Below, one piece after another: positions 35,051 to 46,346 of a stretch of DNA of 64,000 nt. The stretch's first letter is position 1, and each line of letters begins with the position of its first letter. Made by a program: the position numbers and the translations under genes. The notes under the pieces are model-generated. The model did no database searches. It was not told the origin of the DNA and worked only from the letters and a program-made list of their open reading frames with translations. Where the stretch lies: positions 372,001 through 436,000 of the forward strand of contig JAFEVB010000029.1 in the NCBI GenBank assembly GCA_032629725.1, in the 5' to 3' direction. Origin of the DNA: Gremmenia infestans (taxonomy: Eukaryota; Ascomycota; Leotiomycetes; Helotiales; Hamatocanthoscyphaceae).

Positions 35051-36991
35051 GATCTTTGAGGGCGGATTTCAACAGTTGGGATGTAGTCAAAGCGATGGAC
35101 TCGCGGATATAGTGTTGTTCAAATTGGAAATATCATTGTTATACAGCGGGAAGCGGAAGCGGTAAATGGGCTAACGGTTTATGAGCACCGGCTGTGTGCA
35201 ACAGAAAGATCTATTGAGCACCGAAAGCAGGTAGTTAGGTAGGTATGTGGTTGTGGTTGTATCCTTTGTCATGCGCAGCCTGATGGCTGCAGATCAATTC
35301 GCGGCCGCTAGGCCCTTACGAGTACTGTACAGTACGGTTGAACCCCAACCCCAACCCCCAAGATTAGATTAGATCCCTGATAATTGCCGTTTGAATGTTC
35401 TCATTTACTCCTACCCCCTTGACTCATGTAAATCGTAAGAATCGCAACTCTCGTATGCGCAATATGAATCCTGCGAATGCTCATCGTCTTTATCACGACT
35501 CGGGATTAGGACTCGAGATGTGTCAAGCTTTCACGATGCAGCACATGTCTGTCCATTCTTGAATCTTGATAGACAGCACAAGACAAAGGCAACCAGCGAG
35601 CTTGATGCTTATTCTAGCCTCGGGTTTTGTGTCAATTTACGCAGCAAGTGCTTTGTCCCTAGCATACCTTCGGATCGTGAGGGGCTATAGTATGATATGA
35701 CTGATCTCATATTCAAGAAAGTTTGAGATTTACTCCTCTTCCTCATACGAAGAGAAGAAGCAGAGTCTTCTCTGATCCTCAGCGTGCTTGCAAGATTCTA
35801 TGAAAGATGTGTTGGAGCACCAGGAGGCATTGACACATTTGATTGCCCATACTATCAACAATCGACCAGGTCAAAATCTCATCGAATGATAGGTAGGAGT
35901 CTTTCCGGATGGACCATAGATCCATTGAACCTTGTTTCTTTCGAAAGCCACGAATTCCGTCATCTATTCAAAGTCGGCTTATAGTACGCTCAGTCTATCC
36001 CTTGATTTGAACACAGCATCATTAATTATCTCCTTCGAAGCAAAGACTTACAATCTTTCGCTGCAATGGAAATCCTCAAACTCCCTCAAATATGTGCGGC
36101 AGAGACTGCAAGGCATGCTAGCCCCTCCCCTAACCCGCAAAACCCCAACCATCTGATCAAAGCGGTAGCCCAAACCAGTGTTGACGCAAGTAAACAGATG
36201 CCGGATGCTTCAGATCTAAAAACAAATTTCTTCTACAGTAGCCCTAGCGGCGTCGCGAATGTCAATGTTGAGTTGAGATACGCCATCTAGTACGGTAGCG
36301 GATCTCTGTAACATCGCTTCGGGCTCGCTTTGACTGATCGCCACGCCACCATCTCCCAACACCAAACGTTCCAAACTTTTGGAGAAGACGCCGCATGAAC
36401 CAATTATTTCCCACCAACAAGTCACCGTAAACACAGAATAGTGGGCTCTTGTCGTCAGCGAAACTAATCGCCTTTACTTGCCGCCAAGCAATTGTTATCG
36501 AAATGCGATTTTCGCGGGGAAGTGAAGCATTTAGGCCCGGATCGATGAGATCCATATCATCTCTTACTTCGTACGGGGCTTGCCTCCATGCCGATCAAGC
36601 ATATCTTAGGACAAAATATCCACAATGTTTGTTTAGGGTCTTTTTCCTCAACCCTGTCCTTCCTAACTCTACAATTGATTGCACACATCTTGTAGCAAGT
36701 TCGTTCCATACAATTACTGTGACAGGTCTTGGCGGCCTGGCACTGACAAGCCATGCTCTAAATGTATTCTTAGAACATCGATGTGGAGCCGCATAGAATT
36801 CCCAAGGATGGGTCTTTCGTATATAACACTTGGATGCATCTTTTTCAAAGCAGCATCTGGTTATCACTGTGCTTTCTCATCTTCACTTATTTAATCAACT
36901 TCATATATTTTCGGCCGGTCCGTTTCAATTCTATCACTAAATTTCATTCACACACTTCATATATTTCCCATCCATTCCTTCAACCAACAAC
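35051..36991. other. Divergent intergenic region, no gene supported
   Basis: About 1.9 kb. The left end is the dapB promoter, with a C4A2-like run (ACCCCAACCCCAACCCCC) near 35343. Open frames on both strands at 35784-36867 (up to 97 codons) show no recognisable motif and may be remnants. The last 90 bp form a pyrimidine-rich leader for the cell-surface gene. Confidence 0.5.
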
Positions 36992-37758
36992 ATGCAGTTC
37001 TCCAGCCTCTTCTTCTCCCTGGTGCTAGCCACCGCCGTCGTAGCCAAGGGCGACAAGAACAGTACCAGCACCAGCACCAAAGCCGTGACCGACAAAAGCC
37101 TCTGCAAAGAGATGACCTCCCTGAACCAGCTCGTCAAGCTCGCATCCAACACAACTAAGCTGGCCGACAAGACCAAGAACAACGCCACTAAGATTGCCGA
37201 CATCCAATCCAAGGCATCTGAAGCTTCCACCAAACTCACAACCATGTCCTCCAACACGACCCTCATGTCCACCTGCGCGGTCATCGACGCAGCCGCCCAG
37301 ACAGACGATGAATGCCAGAGCATGAAATCCCTCCAGAAACTCATTAGCCTAGCAGGCAACGACACAGCTCTTGCGGATAAGGCCAAGAACAACCAGACGA
37401 AAATCGACGCCATCAAGACTATGGCTACGAAGGCACAGACGAAGCTGGACGCTATGACCAGCAACACCACCCTCACAACCGCTTGTGACTCTATCAAGAG
37501 CTCCAAGGCGTCCAAGAATGGTACGTTTCATTTAATTATCTTTAGTCTTTGATTAATGATCAACTTCACTTTCGAATTCATATGAGCTCAGCTAACGGAT
37601 CATGCACAGGTACCAAAGATGCAGCAGCCTCCGCCTCTTCCGCAGCTACATCCGCGTCGTCCACTGCAAAGGCCAAGAGCGCAGGCACCGTGCTGAATGC
37701 CAGAGTTGGTTTGATCTCATCTTTCGTGCTCGTTGCTGCTGGCATGATGATGCTGTAG
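36992..37758 (+). CDS. Secreted, probably GPI-anchored cell-surface protein with internal duplication
   Basis: Exons 36992..37520 and 37610..37758 (89 bp intron, GTACGT...CACAG) give 225 residues. A signal peptide (MQFSSLFFSLVLATAVVA) precedes two tandem repeats of about 66 residues, each starting near a Cys (SLCKEM / DECQSM) and ending near a Cys (MSTCAVI / TTACDSI). Shared cores are SLNQLVKLASNTTKLADKT and SLQKLISLAGNDTALADKA, then NNATKIADI and NNQTKIDAI, then MSSNTTL and MTSNTTL. Seven or more N-x-T sites suggest heavy N-glycosylation. Exon 2 encodes an Ala/Ser-rich stalk and a hydrophobic end (VGLISSFVLVAAGMMML) after an AGTVLNA segment, typical of a GPI signal. The function is unknown; it is most likely a wall or plasma-membrane surface protein. 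Confidence 0.8.
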
Positions 37759-39067
37759 ATTGGAGACACCAAGTGAAAATCGATGCCAGTGGTTGGGTTG
37801 GTTAAGAAGGTGCTGCGGGGATGCGGTGGTGTGATGTATTGAAGCCGGGACAGGACAGGGAGGGTACTTCATACTTCAATGAAAATAATTGGACGGGGAA
37901 ACTTAACTGTGCCAGCGTCCAAGAAATTGGTGTATGTGTACTTGTGTGTATATATCAGAGGATGGCATGCATAAAATGATACCAATTTGAACTGCGATCT
38001 TTCCATTCCGTTAAATGTTCGTGGCACCGAACCGATCAACTTGCAGAACTGCAAGTATCTACTTGCCCCGTCAAAACATTCTCATCACTTGCTTGATTCA
38101 AGTCCAACGTCGACTAGTATGGTGATATTACAAGCTATGGCAAGGTAATCATCAGTAGTTCAATAAGAGCAGCGCTGTCACGTGTATCCAGGGCATCCGT
38201 CCCCTTCTTAGTGTCACGCGAGTGTATCCTAGCCTAAATATCAGGGCCCCCTCCGGGAATCACATACAATGCATCCCCTTTTACCACCCCAATATGCAGT
38301 CTTCATGACAAGAGCTGCTGGTCGATACCATACATACATACATGAGGCGACTCCATTTGCGACTTTCGCTTGAGGAAACGAAACATGGGCAAAACTTGGG
38401 ATGATGCCTGCAAATCTCATGGGAACTTGGGTTTCAAGAACGCTTGCTCGTGTGATAATCGCCTAGGATGTATATATATAGCAAAGATTATCCCCAGTGC
38501 CTACTTTAACTTCTCCGCTCTGTAAATCCTGCGTATGCTCGAAAAAATCAAGATTCGTTGACACTGAGTCCAATAATCTCCCAAATTCATATTACATAGT
38601 TTCAAGTCTCTTTTGAAAAGCCAAGACAGTGCTCAAGTCCGTTAAAATACAGAGTAACAATCGTCGGTCTCAAGATGGCAAGCGCTTTCGGATAAGTACT
38701 GTCTAATCAACCGGAGAAATGTTTAATCCTGATTGAGATGAAAGTATTGTTAAAATGCTGCTTGGAATTTACTCTAACCAACTTTGGACCCTCTTCATTA
38801 CGATTACATGAAAGCTCACCACCACTCAAGTGATATTTTGCTCACTTCTCTTATTTTTCATACCATGCTTCCTTCCACCTTCACATCGAGCGGCCGAACC
38901 TGAGCCTTCTGTTCTGCAAGTGCCCATTTAATGCTCTCAATCCTTAGTTCATCCTACCTTTTACTAGATTCCACATGATCAAACCTTCTAAATGCATATG
39001 GAAGACTCGGGAAAACGTGAAATTTCACTCGCACTCTGCTCCCATTAGCTAGCCACGCCTCAAAGTT
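37759..39067. other. Intergenic region
   Basis: About 1.3 kb after the cell-surface gene. AT-rich in parts; no gene, repeat or RNA was recognised. Confidence 0.55.
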
Positions 39068-39480
39068 CTAATTCGAGTTTGAGTCAGAACGCATACTCAG
39101 CCCGTTGCATCTCACCGCAAACATAAACCCATCATCTCCAAGTATATCATTCTCCGCAACCAGGAACGCGGTCCTAGGAAACCTAACCAGGTCTTTCTCA
39201 GCCGCCAACCCTCCATCCGACACCACCACATCACTCTTCCCCCTAAACTCCCCGGCAAAGAAATCCACAATCAACCTCCATCGGAAGCACAGGCGCACTC
39301 ACACACCGAACCCTAGAAGCTCCATGCATCTCCCCGTAATAACCCTCTGTACACCCCCCGGTATTCATCACCGAATACGGAATCCCCAACACCGATTCCC
39401 TAATCCCCGACTCTTTCCCACGATGTTTCTCCAGCATAACAGAAGCCGCCAGATTACTACTTGAAGACACACCTCGCTTC
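39068..39480 (-). pseudogene. Alpha/beta-hydrolase (HSL/carboxylesterase type) relic
   Basis: Two overlapping minus-strand frames together resemble the second half of a lipase/esterase of the hormone-sensitive-lipase type. The first has NLAASVMLEKHRGKES and SVLGIP, which in intact enzymes follow the GDSAGG nucleophile elbow. The second has DLVRFPRTAFLVAENDILGDDGFMFA, the usual region of the catalytic Asp, and ends at 39068. Between them the frame must shift at about 39280. Where GDSAGG should be, the sequence reads SSSS, and no N-terminal half with HGGG is visible upstream. It therefore looks like a truncated, frameshifted remnant. The family call rests on these short matches. Confidence 0.5.
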
Positions 39481-40392
39481 AAGTAGGATAAGATATGGCG
39501 CGTAAGATAGGTCGGTTGATACCTTTTTGGGAAAGGGAAAGAGCAATACGAAATACGTGGTAGGGGGCTTAGAGTGTTGTAGCAGGTAGGTAGGTAGGTA
39601 GGTAAGGTAAGGCAAGTGAAAGGGATGGAGGTGGGGGTAAATGGCACTACCCCGCAGACCCGCAGTTTCTGTGCGACGTACTGTATAGGTACCCCGCAAT
39701 TTTAGCACTCTTGGGTGACGAGCCCCTGGAAATTAGCGAGTTACTGTTGAACTAAATGCTTTCCGAGCTGCGTTTCCAGCGTATCTGTACCGTGCGAGGA
39801 AAATGATATTTCTTCGAGATCAGCTAAACATAAGACTTATATTGCTGAGGATATAAAAATTGACTTCGTTTTCTATCTTTGATTTCGCCAATTGCTAAGC
39901 TCTTTCCAGATTTTCATTACCGCAAGCCCCACTAAAAAGCACAGGCTACTATAAATCCAAAAGATTATATAGAAAGCAATAGAAAAGCGCTCTAAAGTTG
40001 CATAAGATAGATCGGGCACAGCATATATTAGAAAGGCAGCGAATACAGATTTAAAGCAGAGTGGTCAGACTTAGAATCGGAATGCGTCCAAGAGCTTTAG
40101 CGGGGTACATAGTTGATCGGCACCAATTGTCGCGAAACCCGCCCCTAGCCCCGCTGCATCACACTTCCTCATGAGAACCTTGGCTTCAAGTACAGTACCC
40201 CTCCTTGTTGATGCATCGAAAGTACAGATAAGTACAAGGGAGGCGCCAGCTTGAAGCCGGAGCCTTCTTTCCTCCGTAAATACCTTACCTTGTCGAGAAC
40301 CTCCTCCATCTCTGCTCAACGCCGGCATTTATGCGCACGGTATCTCCTTCTATAGAAGAAAATCAAAGTCTTTATTTACATACGAAACGAAA
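39481..40392. other. Intergenic region with GGTA repeat
   Basis: About 900 bp between the hydrolase relic and the dehydrogenase gene. It contains a GGTA microsatellite at about 39585-39612 and AT-rich sequence at 39830-40020. The 85-codon minus-strand frame at 40071-40328 is not supported. Confidence 0.55.
39585..39612. repeat. GGTA / GGTAA microsatellite
   Basis: Five GGTA units followed by two GGTAA units. Confidence 0.8.
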
Positions 40393-41443
40393 ATGGCAAG
40401 TAGCGGAATATCAAACACGGCTGTTACAAAAGATTATGGCAAGAGGACAGTGATTGTGACAGGGTCAGCGCGGGGAATGTAAGAATGCACGCAGCAGTGT
40501 TACACGAGCTTCCATTAATGACATACAGCGGCAAGGCAGTTGCTCTTCGCATGGCAGAGGATGGATATGATGTCTGTATCAACGACATAGCAGCGAACAA
40601 GGCTGGAATTGACGAGGGAAGTCCATGTCTTCGGGAATCGTATTTAACTTATCCATCATAAACTTAGCTAACATCCCATCTAGACAGTTAAAGAAATCCA
40701 AGCCCTCGGCCGCCAATCATACGGCCACGCCGCTGATGTTTCCAAGCGCTGCGAAGTGGAAGAGCTGGTCGAAGCCTCCGTGAAGAATCTCGGCAACTTA
40801 GATGTCATGATTGCAAACGCCGGCATCGCACAAGTCAAGCCGCTTCTCGATCTGACAGAAGACGATGTCAGACGGGTATTTGAGGTCAATGTGTTTGGGC
40901 TCTTCAACTCCTACAGCGTAGCTGCTAAGCAAATGATCAAGCAAGGAACCCCGGGAAAGATTATTGGCTGTGCCAGGTCCGTCTTTCTCAAGCCCTTCAA
41001 GGCATAGACGCCTCTTTTGCTGACACGTCCATCAACAGTATTGTGGCATATAGGCCATTCGCACTGCTTTCGCACTACTCGGCATCGAAATGGGCTGTTC
41101 GGGGCTTCACACAAGCATTTGCAATGGAGATGGCAGAACACAAGATCACCGTTAATGCATACGCTCCGGGTATAGTGGGTACGGACATGTGGAATCTGAT
41201 TGATCAGGAACTTGGGAAGAAGACGGGTGCTCAAAAGGGAGATACTTTCAAGAAGATGACAGAGGAATTGACGGCTTTGAAGAGACCCAGCACCACGGAA
41301 GATGTGTCCAAGTGCGTCAGCTACTTGGCGTCGCCGGATTCGGATTTTATGACGGGCCAGACGTTGATCATAGGTAAGTTGCTCTTTTGTCTTCTGGATA
41401 CAGGGTGTTTACTTTTATAGATGGTGGGATTCAGTTTTCTTGA
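40393..41443 (+). CDS. Short-chain dehydrogenase/reductase (classical SDR, diacetyl-reductase-like)
   Basis: NAD(P)H-dependent oxidoreductase of the classical SDR family. Model exons 40393..40478, 40529..40620, 40688..40976, 41039..41373 and 41421..41443 give 274 residues. The cofactor motif TGSARGIG (residues 23-30) is completed by the first splice. Other motifs are ADVS, the structural IANAGIA, NVFGLFNSYSVAAKQM, the catalytic Ser156 and Y169-x3-K173 (SHYSASKWA), and APGIVGTDMW. The last exon completes the end as DGGIQFS. The second intron (40621-40687) is least certain: I used donor GTCCAT and acceptor ACAG because only they keep the frame (DEG|IKEIQALG). The nearest substrate guess, from GIVGTDMW and the tail, is a diacetyl/acetoin or similar reductase; the substrate cannot be read from the sequence. 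Confidence 0.88.
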
Positions 41444-42324
41444 AGATGCCGGGTTGTGTTTTCATATACCGATGTTTTATACATCATGTATGAGTAGCAA
41501 TCATTGGTCTTCGATAACTCTAATCTGATGAAGTTGGCAATCTAAGGTTGGCAAGTGATCCAATTTCCGAAGTGATGAACGTACTAGATGGAACGAGAGA
41601 CTCCCGCAGTGTACTTCACGACTACCTGTTACCCTGTACGGAGTCACATATTCTTGAAGGCTCGTTGTTAGCTATCATCTATGTACTTAGCTCTTATCCA
41701 CCTCAAGTTAGTAGGTAGACTGAAGCTTGTGAGAGTGGGGGAAATCGGTTAATAGGATACTGCTTAATTTAGGGGCGAGAATAAATTTCTACAGTTAATG
41801 ATTTATTTTCTCTTAAGATATACCTAGGTAGTCAAAGGAATTTTCCCCTCTGTTCTATACACAGCACTATGTAGAGTCAGATATTAGCAAAGACTGACTG
41901 AAATTGTTATAGTGAAACCCAAACACGGGGCTGAATATAATACAATTTCTCTCATCCACTGCTATTGAGTTAGCTGAACAAGTGAATCCTTTTCCGGGGA
42001 CGAGAACCCATAAGTTGTCCTATCCTAGTGGGGCAAGGGAACAAATGTATAATTCAGTCTGCACTTTCTTCAGAAATTAACTCCAGACAGTTGCTTCTCT
42101 ATTATCTACCCTTATCAGCTTGCAACTGCCAAACGAGCTCCGTATCTTTACCTCGCTTTCTCGCCTGGTGTCCCTCAATATACGATGCCAACACCAACTC
42201 CAAGGTCGCTACTTCTCAATCAGATCAATTGCACACAGACATCACTTATCCACTTCATCGTATATTTTAACACCTCCACTCTTTGCATTTGAAACATCTA
42301 TCGCTATCATAGCTTTGCATTGGT
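41444..42324. other. Intergenic region
   Basis: About 880 bp; AT-rich at 41750-41950. Short open frames at 42028-42386 overlap the next gene's leader and are not supported. Confidence 0.55.
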
Positions 42325-43363
42325 ATGGCTTCCAACATGAAGTCTCGCGCGCTCGGGTGCGTCAGAATACCAGTACTTGCGAATAAGGGCAATGCGGTGG
42401 CGGCTTTGGTGATCGGATTTCTTCAACTTTCCAGTCCATCCTTCAACGTAAGTCATCTTACACGAAGTATTTGCAAACCCAGGCTAATGAAAAGCTAGGT
42501 TCCTTTGGAGGGGGAAAGTGTTCGGTACATGATTGAATTGACGGATGTGGAAGGCACACTCGGACTGCGTCTCGTCATTTTGGACGATACTTCGCATCAT
42601 CCAAAGAGCATTCAGAAAAACATAGATTGCCGCGGCAGCGTCTGTGAAGGTGGTCAAGATGTCTCGGAGCTCGGGCAAAGGCTTTCACTGCCTGAGCTCT
42701 GGAAGGCAGCGCAACAGGCTCGGCAGGACAGAAAGGAGCAACGCAAGTTCAACCAAGTACCGCCAAAGAGATTCAGAGTCATGGTCCCTTTCAACATTTC
42801 AAAAGGTGTAAGTACCATAGTCGCAAGATCCCCATATCTCAACCTGGACTGACATGTGGCAGCTAACCATAGTTCCTGAAAACACTTCGGGCCTAGAAGC
42901 CTCCGTCTCTTTGGCTCTCGATACAGCTCTCTCCAAGCTTTCGGCGCAGAAAACACTTCGAAAGACACCTAAGCCTTTGTATTTCAATAGACAGACTGTT
43001 GTGACGAAGACTGTGATTTCTGATGATGCGTGGGGTATCAATACTTGGGAAGAGGGATCGGATGGGAGTGGATGGGGGAGTTGTGAAGGGACGGGCACTA
43101 GTGAGGAAGTTGAGGGTCTTCAGGTACAGCATAGGCCTGCCACGTGGTACGAAGATACATTTTTCCGCAAACACAAGAAACTTGGGAGGTATAGGTGCTA
43201 CTGTACCAGTCGATTGAGATGGAACTGGGTTTTTGCGAATGACGAGGAGAATTTAGGAAATGAGGAGAGCGAGAAGAAGTTGGAGTGGAATGTTATTCTG
43301 CCATTGGAAGAAATCTTCGAAGATAACCACATGGTCGAAACTTCACACGAAATGAAAGATTAA
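42325..43363 (+). CDS. Hypothetical protein (310 aa)
   Basis: Exons 42325..42447, 42499..42807 and 42863..43363 keep phase 0 throughout and use consensus donors (GTAAGT, GTAAGT). The N-terminus MASNMKSRALGCVRIPVLANKGN is followed by a short hydrophobic stretch (AVAALVIGFLQLSS). A middle region contains RYMIELTDVEGTLGLRLVILDD and a charged helix (ELWKAAQQARQDRKEQRKF). The last exon has RFRVMVPFNISKG leading into LTIVPENTSG, a Gly/Glu-rich low-complexity part, the basic-aromatic block WYEDTFFRKHKKLGRYRCYC, and an acidic tail. No family recognised. Two clean introns and long open exons make it a likely real gene, the first of the orphan-rich right part of the window. Confidence 0.6.
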
Positions 43364-43753
43364 TACATTAGGCACTATAATCAACACTTTTAAGGCGCTC
43401 TCTAGATCCTACCTAGGCAACACTAGTATATCCAACATTATTACATCATTTTCTATTTTGGGGGAGGGCAGGAGGAAAGAGCTACAGGTCTAGTCAGTCG
43501 AGATAGAAATTCCCCAAGCTATTCAAGGGCCCGCACTCAGAAAATACCTAACATAGTATATAAATATCCCCCGATATCCCCCTTGAGTATATTACTTTCA
43601 TCTTCTTTCTATAACTTTTGTGAACGAAATCGACTTCTCACATACTACAACAGGATATACTATCACACACAACAGACGCCATTACCCTCACTCGACGCTA
43701 CACTCTCAAGTTAAGTGCCTATACTTCAACTTCAGAGGTTACTTCTCGCCAGT
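43364..43753. other. Intergenic, promoter of next gene
   Basis: About 390 bp. It contains a TATAAATATCCCCCG element at about 43559, roughly 190 bp upstream of the next start. Confidence 0.5.
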
Positions 43754-44581
43754 ATGGTTTCCACCCCGTCCAAGAACATGCCTCCCTGTACCTCCTCATG
43801 GGCAGACGAGGTCTCGGAGGATCTGGAAGCAGCTGCCATCCAGGCAACCCCAACCCCACCACCAACCCCAATTCCAACCTGGGTCCTCAGAGTGATGAAT
43901 CCTGATCCGGATACCAAAGCCAATGAGACTGCCCAGGCTAGAATTATCGAAGCAGAGGAGACTTCAGCCGCCAATGATGATACTTCCTCCATGGCCAACT
44001 ACACCACGGGACCATCATCGGTTCCAAGTGTCAAGGTAGTCCACGCCGTTGAGAAATATACCCCTTTCACTCTAAGGGCCACCGCCCCCCCTTTCAAGAT
44101 GCGGTCCAATATCCAGAATCTCGAGGACTCTCAAGTAAGTATCCCATCCCCGCCCCAACGTAAAATGAAAACAAACATGCTAACTAAAAACAGGCTCTCG
44201 CTTGCAATGGCAATAAGGTGGCCCCAACACAAGGTCGCTCATCCAGTATCTTGTGCTTTCTTCAGGATCCATGCGCCCATCCTAGGGGAACAGTCCTGGC
44301 TCCGCAGACACGTGAGGAACGCGAGGTATGTATGAATGAAATGAAATCATTCCTTCCCTCTCCTCATCTTAAGATCGCTTGCTTTAATTTTGAAACGACC
44401 GCTAACTGTGAGGGGGAAATAGAGGTTTCGTAATCTTTGGAGTATAGCAAAGGGCACCTTTAAGCACATAACGGGACAGTTGAACGGACCGTGGCCCCCG
44501 GTTGTCGATGGCACTGCTGCCAGACCGGGACCAAATGTTGCGACGCTCACGCCGGCGAGTGTTCGGATGACACTTGATTGA
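43754..44581 (+). CDS. Hypothetical protein with SWADEV motif (223 aa)
   Basis: Exons 43754..44134, 44194..44325 and 44423..44581 join in phase 0 with consensus donors (GTAAGT, GTATGT) and branch sites. The protein begins MVSTPSKNMPPCTSSWADEV, then has an Ala/Pro/Thr-rich linker (ATPTPPPTPIPTW), an acidic-polar middle, a short ordered block (VEKYTPFTLRATAPPFKMRS), a Cys-containing segment from exon 2 (ALACNGNKV, CFLQDPCAHPRGT), and a basic C-terminus (RFRNLWSIAKGTFKHITG). SWADEV recurs as SWADDV in the gene at 46.3 kb. Probably cytosolic or nuclear and mostly disordered. No known domain recognised. Confidence 0.55.
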
Positions 44582-45468
44582 TTGGGTTGGGGGATGTGGT
44601 GTTGGTGTTGGTGGTAGTGTTTGTGGAAGTGAAGGTGGAGGGAGGGTAATTGGAAATATGAGTATGGGTAGGGGGCTGTGTTTGTGATAAAAGCTGTACA
44701 TCGTGCTTGGATTTTGTTTGATGGTTATTGCTGGTTATAAAAAAGTTTGAGTAATAGCAATAGTAATAGTCAAAGTCGTAATGTTTAATAAGAGTCAGGT
44801 TTCCTCAGTCTCAGAATGCACAAGTGTCGAATGTTCTCTTAAGTTTTCTATGAGTCTGAGATCTCGTTTGCCTATTTGCAATTGCAGTCCATGTGCTACT
44901 GTTAGGATCCTATTACAATCTACTGGCTCACTATACCTGAGTAGATATCAGAATTATACATATCTACGGCAAACATACTCCTGCTACTTTCGTGGAAACA
45001 TGAGTCTTTTTCATGTATAACTTTGGAAGCCAGAACCAATAATCTCATTGAATGACTAACAAGTTCATATTCTTATAGAATTTGAAACTAGATTCATGCA
45101 TAGACCCGCCATATAGGTTGTTACGCCTGTTCTAAAAGAACCAAGAGTGAATGCACGTTCGTCTAAGCGGCGAGCGCAGGTCGGGCTGTGATTCAATTTC
45201 TTGAAGCGGTACTGTCATCTTCGGCTCCATTTCGCCTCCGCGTAGTTCTCAACCTGACAACGCAGACATCATTTATTTGTTAAGCATGACCAAGGAAATC
45301 AGACGCAAATCAGAAGGAGAAGGAGATGGAGATGTAACGGGAGAGAGGTACGGTATGTGATGAACAGCAACCAGGGAAATTTAATTTGTAACTGACGAAT
45401 GAGCAGGAGCTACCAAAACGAGGACTCCGTTACCTACAGAAGGCCCGCCCACAGACTGGAGAGAAAGG
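44582..45468. other. Intergenic region
   Basis: About 890 bp, starting with a GT-rich tract (GGTGTTGGTGTTGGTGG near 44600) and followed by AT-rich sequence. No gene supported. Confidence 0.55.
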
Positions 45469-46047
45469 ATGGATACAGAGAATGGCGACGAAGGAATAGC
45501 GCTCGATGAATCGCTGTACGACTCATCAGTCAGCTCCGAGTCGGACGACGAGGACATCGGCGACGTCGATATGGAAGACCTCTTAAACATCGAAGGGGAA
45601 ATCCCACTAGATACCTCCACCACCACATCCTCATCGTACAACTCCCCCTACAGTTCTAGCGACTGGCTTGGAACCCGCCGCTCCGTCTCGCCTATAAACC
45701 ACGATGACGATGATACCTCAAGTTCGGACGTCCCAGCTCCCCTATCCCTCTTCGAACCCCCCGCACTAGCAGAAGCGCGTATCGCACGAATGGCGCGCGA
45801 TGAAAGAAAACGGAAGATTCGAGAGGAGGACCAGCGGATGCGTGAGTTTGGGTTTGAGTATGTTGTTGCGGTCGAGTCGCCAGGGGAATATGCACTTTGC
45901 TCTCACCCATATCTGTCGCGGTACCGGGTACGGCAGGCGAGCTTGTTAAGAAATGGATGGTTTTTTGAGAGGGATGTGGAGGAGGTGGATGGTGGTGGGG
46001 GTGAGTGTTCTCTTCAGCCTGGTGCTGTGTGTATGAGTAGTGAGTAA
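45469..46047 (+). CDS. Hypothetical acidic protein (192 aa)
   Basis: Single open frame from the ATG at 45469. The first 90 residues are strongly acidic and Ser-rich (SSESDDEDIGDVDMEDLL, then a Ser/Thr run). A basic helix follows (ARIARMARDERKRKIREEDQ), then FGFEYVVAVESPGEYALC, SHPYLSRYRVRQASLLRNGW and a Gly-rich end. A GTGAGT at about 45999 could be a donor, so the final 15 residues may be intron sequence. The acidic-then-basic layout is common in nuclear proteins, but no family is recognised. Confidence 0.5.
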   Translation: MDTENGDEGIALDESLYDSSVSSESDDEDIGDVDMEDLLNIEGEIPLDTSTTTSSSYNSPYSSSDWLGTRRSVSPINHDDDDTSSSDVPAPLSLFEPPALAEARIARMARDERKRKIREEDQRMREFGFEYVVAVESPGEYALCSHPYLSRYRVRQASLLRNGWFFERDVEEVDGGGGECSLQPGAVCMSSE

Positions 46048-46346
46048 GTGGCCTTTTGGAACATTGGAGTTATGAGGATTGGATTAGTGGATTGATGGAG
46101 ATACTTTTGGTAAACTGTGCCTACTTGATGCGAGTGACTGTTAAGTCTTGATTATCTGTCCTGTGAGAAGTGTTGTTTTTTCGGGTTGTTTGCGAACAAT
46201 ATTGAATTACCACTTGAAGAGGCAAAAGGAACAAGCCTAGGTATTCACCAACGTCAGCGAGAAGGAAACACGTAATTCGGCCACATGAACAGAACAAGCC
46301 CTGCCGAAGTGAATGAATTGTGGTGTGTTTTTCTTGCGTCGTCGTC

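Noticed and set aside
35343..35361. C-rich run resembling a telomere repeat (CCCCAA units)
   Set aside because: Only three imperfect units, not the TTAGGG type used by filamentous fungi, and inside ordinary intergenic DNA.
36066..36555. Overlapping frames on both strands (74 and 97 codons)
   Set aside because: No motif on either strand; chance frames or a remnant too old to identify.
40071..40328. Minus-strand frame of 85 codons divergent from the SDR gene
   Set aside because: No domain, no splice extension, and short enough to arise by chance in a promoter.
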